This document shows, piece after piece, positions 13,700 through 16,626 of a stretch of DNA of 16,626 bases; position 1 is the stretch's first letter, and each line of letters opens with the position of its first letter. The notes under the pieces are model-generated. The model was not told the origin of the DNA and did no database searches. It was given only the letters and a program-made list of their open reading frames with translations. The translations under genes were made by a program, and so were the position numbers. Source of the DNA: DATEZO01 sp035255485. GTDB taxonomy: Bacteria > Pseudomonadota > Gammaproteobacteria > Burkholderiales > Burkholderiaceae_D. The stretch lies in the NCBI GenBank assembly GCA_035255485.1, contig DATEZO010000237.1:1-16626 (forward strand). Reading direction: 5' to 3'.

Positions 13700-15016
13700 T
13701 CAACCGCGTAACACTGGCTCGACCGCACGCGCTACCGCAAGAATCCGGCTATCGGACATCGCGGCACCGGCCAGCATCAAGCCTGACGGCAGCGTATCCG
13801 GTACATTGCAAGGCAATGAAATGGCGCAACCGTCCAGCATGTTGATCGCAGTGGTATTGCGCAATACCAGGGCATTGGTTTTCAAATACAGTTCATCCGA
13901 TGCTTCCAGCTCGGCGAGCGGTGGTGCGATAACTGCAACAGTTGGCATGATCAATGCATCGAATGGCGCCAGCAATGCTTCCATGCCGGCAATCCATCCC
14001 GTGCGTGCTGTCTGCAGTTCAATATAGCTGGCGGCGTCGAATGCTGCGCCGCCTCTGATCCGTGATGCGACGCGTGGATCATATTCTGCTGCGCGCGTTG
14101 CCAGCAGTTTGCGATGCCAGGCGTAGGATTCGACCGCCGAAAATATCCTGAGGGGATGGAAATCATTCAAGAGCGACAACGGCGTGTCGATGATTTGCGC
14201 GCCTGCCGCAGACAACCGGGATAGTGCTGTCATAAATGACGACGATACATGGGTATCGAGATCGTCCAGCATCATGGTCTGCGGTACGCCTAGCCGCAAT
14301 CCGGCCAGTGGCAGTGTGGGTACTGTAAGCGGCGTATCGGCAATGATGCTGTCAATGAGGATGCAATCGTCGACAGAGCGCGTCATCGCTCCAACCGTAT
14401 CAAGCGTGACCGACAACGGAATTGCGCCGGCAGTCGATACGCGTCGTGCGGTCGGCTTGAATCCGACCAGTCCGCAGAAAGCGGCAGGAATGCGAATTGA
14501 ACCGCCAGTATCGGAACCGAGGCCTGCGACGCATAATCCGGCCGCAACCGATACGGCCGCACCGGATGATGAGCCGCCAGGAATGCGGGCTATATCCTGA
14601 TCAACCGGATTAACCGGCGTGCCGTAATGCGGGTTCAGGCCGAGCCCGGAGTAAGCGAACTCGGTCATGTTGGTTTTACCAATAATCGCTGCGCCAGCAG
14701 CACGCAGTCGCTGCACTGCGGGCGCGTCTGCCTGTGCCGGCGGCGCATCTCTCAGTACGACCGAGCCGGCCAGCGTCGGTTCACCCGCGACATCGAACAA
14801 ATCCTTGATCGAAACCGGCAGACCTGCCAGCGGCGATAGCCTGATATTTGCCGCGCGCATCGCATCGGCGCAGAGCGCGCTTGCACGCGCTGCTTCCGGA
14901 TAGAGTTTCGTAAACACCGATGTCGTGTTCTGTGCCGCTTCAAGACAAAGATCCACCAGTGCGCGCCGCGAATATTTGGCAAGAGAGGGGATCGGTTTTG
15001 AAATGAGTTCGTTCAT
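13700..15016 (-). CDS. Amidase signature family hydrolase
   Basis: A 438-residue amidase-signature enzyme, which hydrolyses amide bonds through a Ser-cisSer-Lys triad. The triad is visible: Lys71 in VSIKDLFDVAG, cis-Ser149 in PGGSSSGAAVSVAAG and nucleophile Ser173 in GSDTGGSIRIPA. The 24-residue spacing between the two serines equals that in characterised family members. The first part (about 60-200) is the conserved core; the C-terminal part is more variable and sets the substrate. It resembles GatA, but no gatB or gatC is adjacent and the length is short for GatA (about 480), so a free-standing amidase is more likely. Some relatives are annotated as aspartyl/glutamyl-tRNA amidotransferase A-like or allophanate hydrolase-like; the substrate is unknown. 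There is no clear ribosome site before the ATG at 15016. It is divergent from purL and abuts the AI-2E gene tail to tail. Confidence 0.9.
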   Translation of the reverse strand: MNELISKPIPSLAKYSRRALVDLCLEAAQNTTSVFTKLYPEAARASALCADAMRAANIRLSPLAGLPVSIKDLFDVAGEPTLAGSVVLRDAPPAQADAPAVQRLRAAGAAIIGKTNMTEFAYSGLGLNPHYGTPVNPVDQDIARIPGGSSSGAAVSVAAGLCVAGLGSDTGGSIRIPAAFCGLVGFKPTARRVSTAGAIPLSVTLDTVGAMTRSVDDCILIDSIIADTPLTVPTLPLAGLRLGVPQTMMLDDLDTHVSSSFMTALSRLSAAGAQIIDTPLSLLNDFHPLRIFSAVESYAWHRKLLATRAAEYDPRVASRIRGGAAFDAASYIELQTARTGWIAGMEALLAPFDALIMPTVAVIAPPLAELEASDELYLKTNALVLRNTTAINMLDGCAISLPCNVPDTLPSGLMLAGAAMSDSRILAVARAVEPVLRG

Positions 15017-15336
15017 GCGGAAATGTATTCGGTAACAGACCAGACCGAAAACATATCACATTGAATGAAGCGGCACACGGTGTCGGCTGTTCCAGGTCGA
15101 TACCGCGCGTCTATACTCCGCATCGCGGCAGGATGCCAGGAAGGAGCGCTTATGCTTGCTGTGGATACGTCGAAGACAAGGACTCACGAATGGGACAATA
15201 TCCGGCCTGGCATGCAAGCGTCAGGATTTTCCGTGCTGCCATGGCAAGCTGATCGCTCTGTCGGAGTGACGCGGCGCGGTATAATCGCAATTCCCGTTTC
15301 AATCTGCAGCGCCGCTGCACCAACTTCCATCTTGCC
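15017..15336. other. Spacer between the amidase gene and purL
   Basis: This 320-nt divergent region contains no credible gene; the short open frames lack ribosome sites and family features. Near the amidase start it has a 6-bp inverted repeat, TTCGGT (15028-15033) and ACCGAA (15044-15049). Nearer purL it holds a perfect -10 box at 15280-15285, listed separately. TATACT at 15112-15117 is another -10-like hexamer but has no matching -35. No riboswitch was recognised. Confidence 0.55.
15258..15285 (+). promoter_or_regulatory. Candidate purL promoter
   Basis: A perfect -10 hexamer TATAAT lies at 15280-15285. A poor -35-like CTGTCG lies at 15258-15263, 16 nt upstream. The predicted start would be near 15292, leaving a leader of about 45 nt before the purL ATG. 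Position and the perfect -10 support it; the weak -35 keeps confidence moderate. Confidence 0.5.
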
Positions 15337-16626
15337 ATGCTGATCCTGTCGGGCTCCAACGCTCTATCCGCCTTCCGTACTCAAGGTTTATTGTTGCAAC
15401 TTCAACAAATCGACGCATCGATCATTGGACTTGACGGATGCTTCCTGCATTTTATCGATGCATCCATCATGCCAACGGATGATGATGTACTGCGTCTGAA
15501 GGCGCTGTTGACCTATGGCGAACCGTACGCGGGCAGCGCTGTGGGCGAGGAATTTATCGTGACCCCGCGTTTCGGCACAATTTCGCCGTGGGCCAGCAAG
15601 GCAACCGATATCGCGCACAATTGCGGCATGACTCACATCAGGCGTATCGAGCGTGGCGTGCTGTATCGGGTGCAAATCAAATCCGGTTTGCTGGGCGGCG
15701 CAAAAAAATTGTCTGAGGCCAACGCTCAGGCAATCGCCGCACTGCTGCACGACCGGATGACAGAAACCGTGTTACGCAGCGCTAATGAGGCGGCCAGCCT
15801 GTTTCGCGAGCTGGCGGCAAAACCGCTGGAGTCGGTCGATCTGCTTGGTGGCGGGAAGGCCGCGCTGATGCGCGCCAATACTGATCTGGGGCTGGCATTG
15901 TCGGACGATGAAATCGAGTATCTGGTCGATGCTTTCACGCAGGCGAAACGCAATCCAACCGATGTCGAACTGATGATGTTCGCACAAGCCAATAGCGAAC
16001 ATTGCCGCCACAAGATATTCAATGCCGACTGGACCATCGACGGCGAAACGCAGGATAAGTCGCTGTTTGCGATGATCAAGAATACGCACCAGTTGCAGCC
16101 GAAGGGCACGATCGTTGCATACAGCGATAATTCGTCGGTCATCGAAGGTGCAACGATCATGCGTTTCTATCCGCGCGGTGGCGAGAATGGCAACATATAT
16201 GCGGCATCGAAAGAGCTGACCCATATCCTGATGAAGGTCGAGACGCACAACCATCCGACCGCGATTTCACCTTTCCCGGGGGCGTCCACCGGCGCTGGCG
16301 GCGAGATCCGTGATGAAGGCGCCACCGGGCGTGGCGCCAAGCCGAAAGCTGGCCTGGCTGGCTTTACCGTATCGAACCTAATGCTGCCGCAAGCAGTGCA
16401 ACCGTGGGAAAACACGGCCGATGTCACCCAACCGGCGCAAGGTGAAGCTGGCGCCTACGGCAAACCAGACCGCATCGCTTCGCCGCTGCAGATCATGATC
16501 GAAGGCCCGATCGGCGGCGCGGCCTTCAACAATGAATTCGGACGACCGAACCTGGGTGGCTATTTCCGCTCCTATGAACAGAATGTGGCCGGCAAGGTAT
16601 TCGGTTATCACAAGCCGATCATGATC
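15337..16626 (+). CDS. purL: Phosphoribosylformylglycinamidine synthase, N-terminal part (cut by window end)
   Basis: The first 430 codons of a large-type PurL, open to the last base. The enzyme converts FGAR, glutamine and ATP to FGAM, the fourth step of purine synthesis, and in proteobacteria is one chain of about 1300 residues. The N-terminal PurS-like region (about 1-150) is followed by the linker and the start of the synthetase core. Diagnostic motifs are ANSEHCRHKIFNADW (218-232), KVETHNHPTAISPFPGAS (300-317), GAGGEIRDEGATGRG (319-333) and KAGLAGFTVSNL (337-348). The start at 15337 is chosen because MLILSGSNALSAFR matches the family N-terminus and a TATAAT box lies about 52 nt upstream; no good Shine-Dalgarno is present. 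The missing part should hold the second synthetase half and the C-terminal glutaminase domain. No frameshift is seen in the visible portion. Confidence 0.97.
   Translation, partial: MLILSGSNALSAFRTQGLLLQLQQIDASIIGLDGCFLHFIDASIMPTDDDVLRLKALLTYGEPYAGSAVGEEFIVTPRFGTISPWASKATDIAHNCGMTHIRRIERGVLYRVQIKSGLLGGAKKLSEANAQAIAALLHDRMTETVLRSANEAASLFRELAAKPLESVDLLGGGKAALMRANTDLGLALSDDEIEYLVDAFTQAKRNPTDVELMMFAQANSEHCRHKIFNADWTIDGETQDKSLFAMIKNTHQLQPKGTIVAYSDNSSVIEGATIMRFYPRGGENGNIYAASKELTHILMKVETHNHPTAISPFPGASTGAGGEIRDEGATGRGAKPKAGLAGFTVSNLMLPQAVQPWENTADVTQPAQGEAGAYGKPDRIASPLQIMIEGPIGGAAFNNEFGRPNLGGYFRSYEQNVAGKVFGYHKPIMI

Noticed and set aside
13700..15016. GatA subunit of the tRNA amidotransferase
   Set aside because: No gatB or gatC is adjacent and the protein is short for GatA; the triad alone only proves an amidase-signature enzyme.
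15772..16254. Minus-strand open frames opposite purL
   Set aside because: They are shadows of purL, which shows diagnostic motifs in one uninterrupted frame.
1..16626. Mobile elements, CRISPR arrays, prophage or defence systems
   Set aside because: No transposase, integrase, regularly spaced repeats, terminal inverted repeats or defence-type domains were seen on either strand.

Overview
The window reads as an ordinary chromosomal segment of a betaproteobacterium, most likely Burkholderiales and plausibly Oxalobacteraceae (Herminiimonas/Janthinobacterium-like). The grounds are the hupB - tRNA-Val - tRNA-Asp - ppiD order, the divergent tesA/ybbA-type ABC ATPase pair, a single-subunit quinol nitric oxide reductase with a DUF2249 protein beside it, and a large-type purL. 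The taxonomic placement is inference from protein style and gene order; no search was run. I see no insertion sequence, prophage, CRISPR array, integrase or attachment site.

Layout. (1) 1-670: a consensus-like sigma-70 promoter, hupB (HU nucleoid protein), tRNA-Val(TAC) and tRNA-Asp(GTC), closed by a strong intrinsic terminator; probably one transcription unit. (2) 719-2713: ppiD, a membrane-anchored periplasmic peptidyl-prolyl isomerase/chaperone, with its own terminator. (3) 2747-5160: a minus-strand pair tesA-selU (GDSL lysophospholipase/thioesterase, then tRNA 2-selenouridine synthase), divergent from a YbbA/LolD-type ABC ATPase. The 5' ends of tesA and the ATPase gene overlap, and no permease follows the ATPase. 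(4) 5219-6742, minus: nnr, a fused NAD(P)H-hydrate epimerase/dehydratase. (5) 6743-9633: an AT-rich control region with an NsrR-like cluster of ATGYAT half-sites over a likely promoter, then norB (qNOR), a long intercistronic hairpin, a DUF2249 gene and a perfect 15-bp terminator-like hairpin. (6) 9639-11991, minus: dadA (D-amino acid dehydrogenase) overlapping by 8 nt an L-2-hydroxyglutarate oxidase-type flavoprotein gene. (7) 11992-12414: an AT-rich spacer with two inverted repeats, then an AI-2E/PerM family membrane protein. (8) 13700-15016, minus: an amidase-signature hydrolase, convergent with the AI-2E gene with only 1 nt between stop codons. (9) 15017-15336: a spacer with a TATAAT box. 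(10) 15337 to the end: the 5' third of purL, running off the window.

How the parts work together. Most genes are housekeeping: nucleoid structure, translation, envelope folding, cofactor repair, purine synthesis. Two short units look accessory or adaptive. norB-DUF2249 looks like a nitric-oxide detoxification or respiration unit with its own regulatory region. dadA-lhgO pairs two membrane- or quinone-linked 2-oxoacid-producing flavoproteins. I do not see a clearly unprecedented system. The best leads are the norB operator region, the norB-DUF2249 hairpin, the coupled dadA-lhgO pair and the overlapping 5' ends of tesA and the ABC gene.
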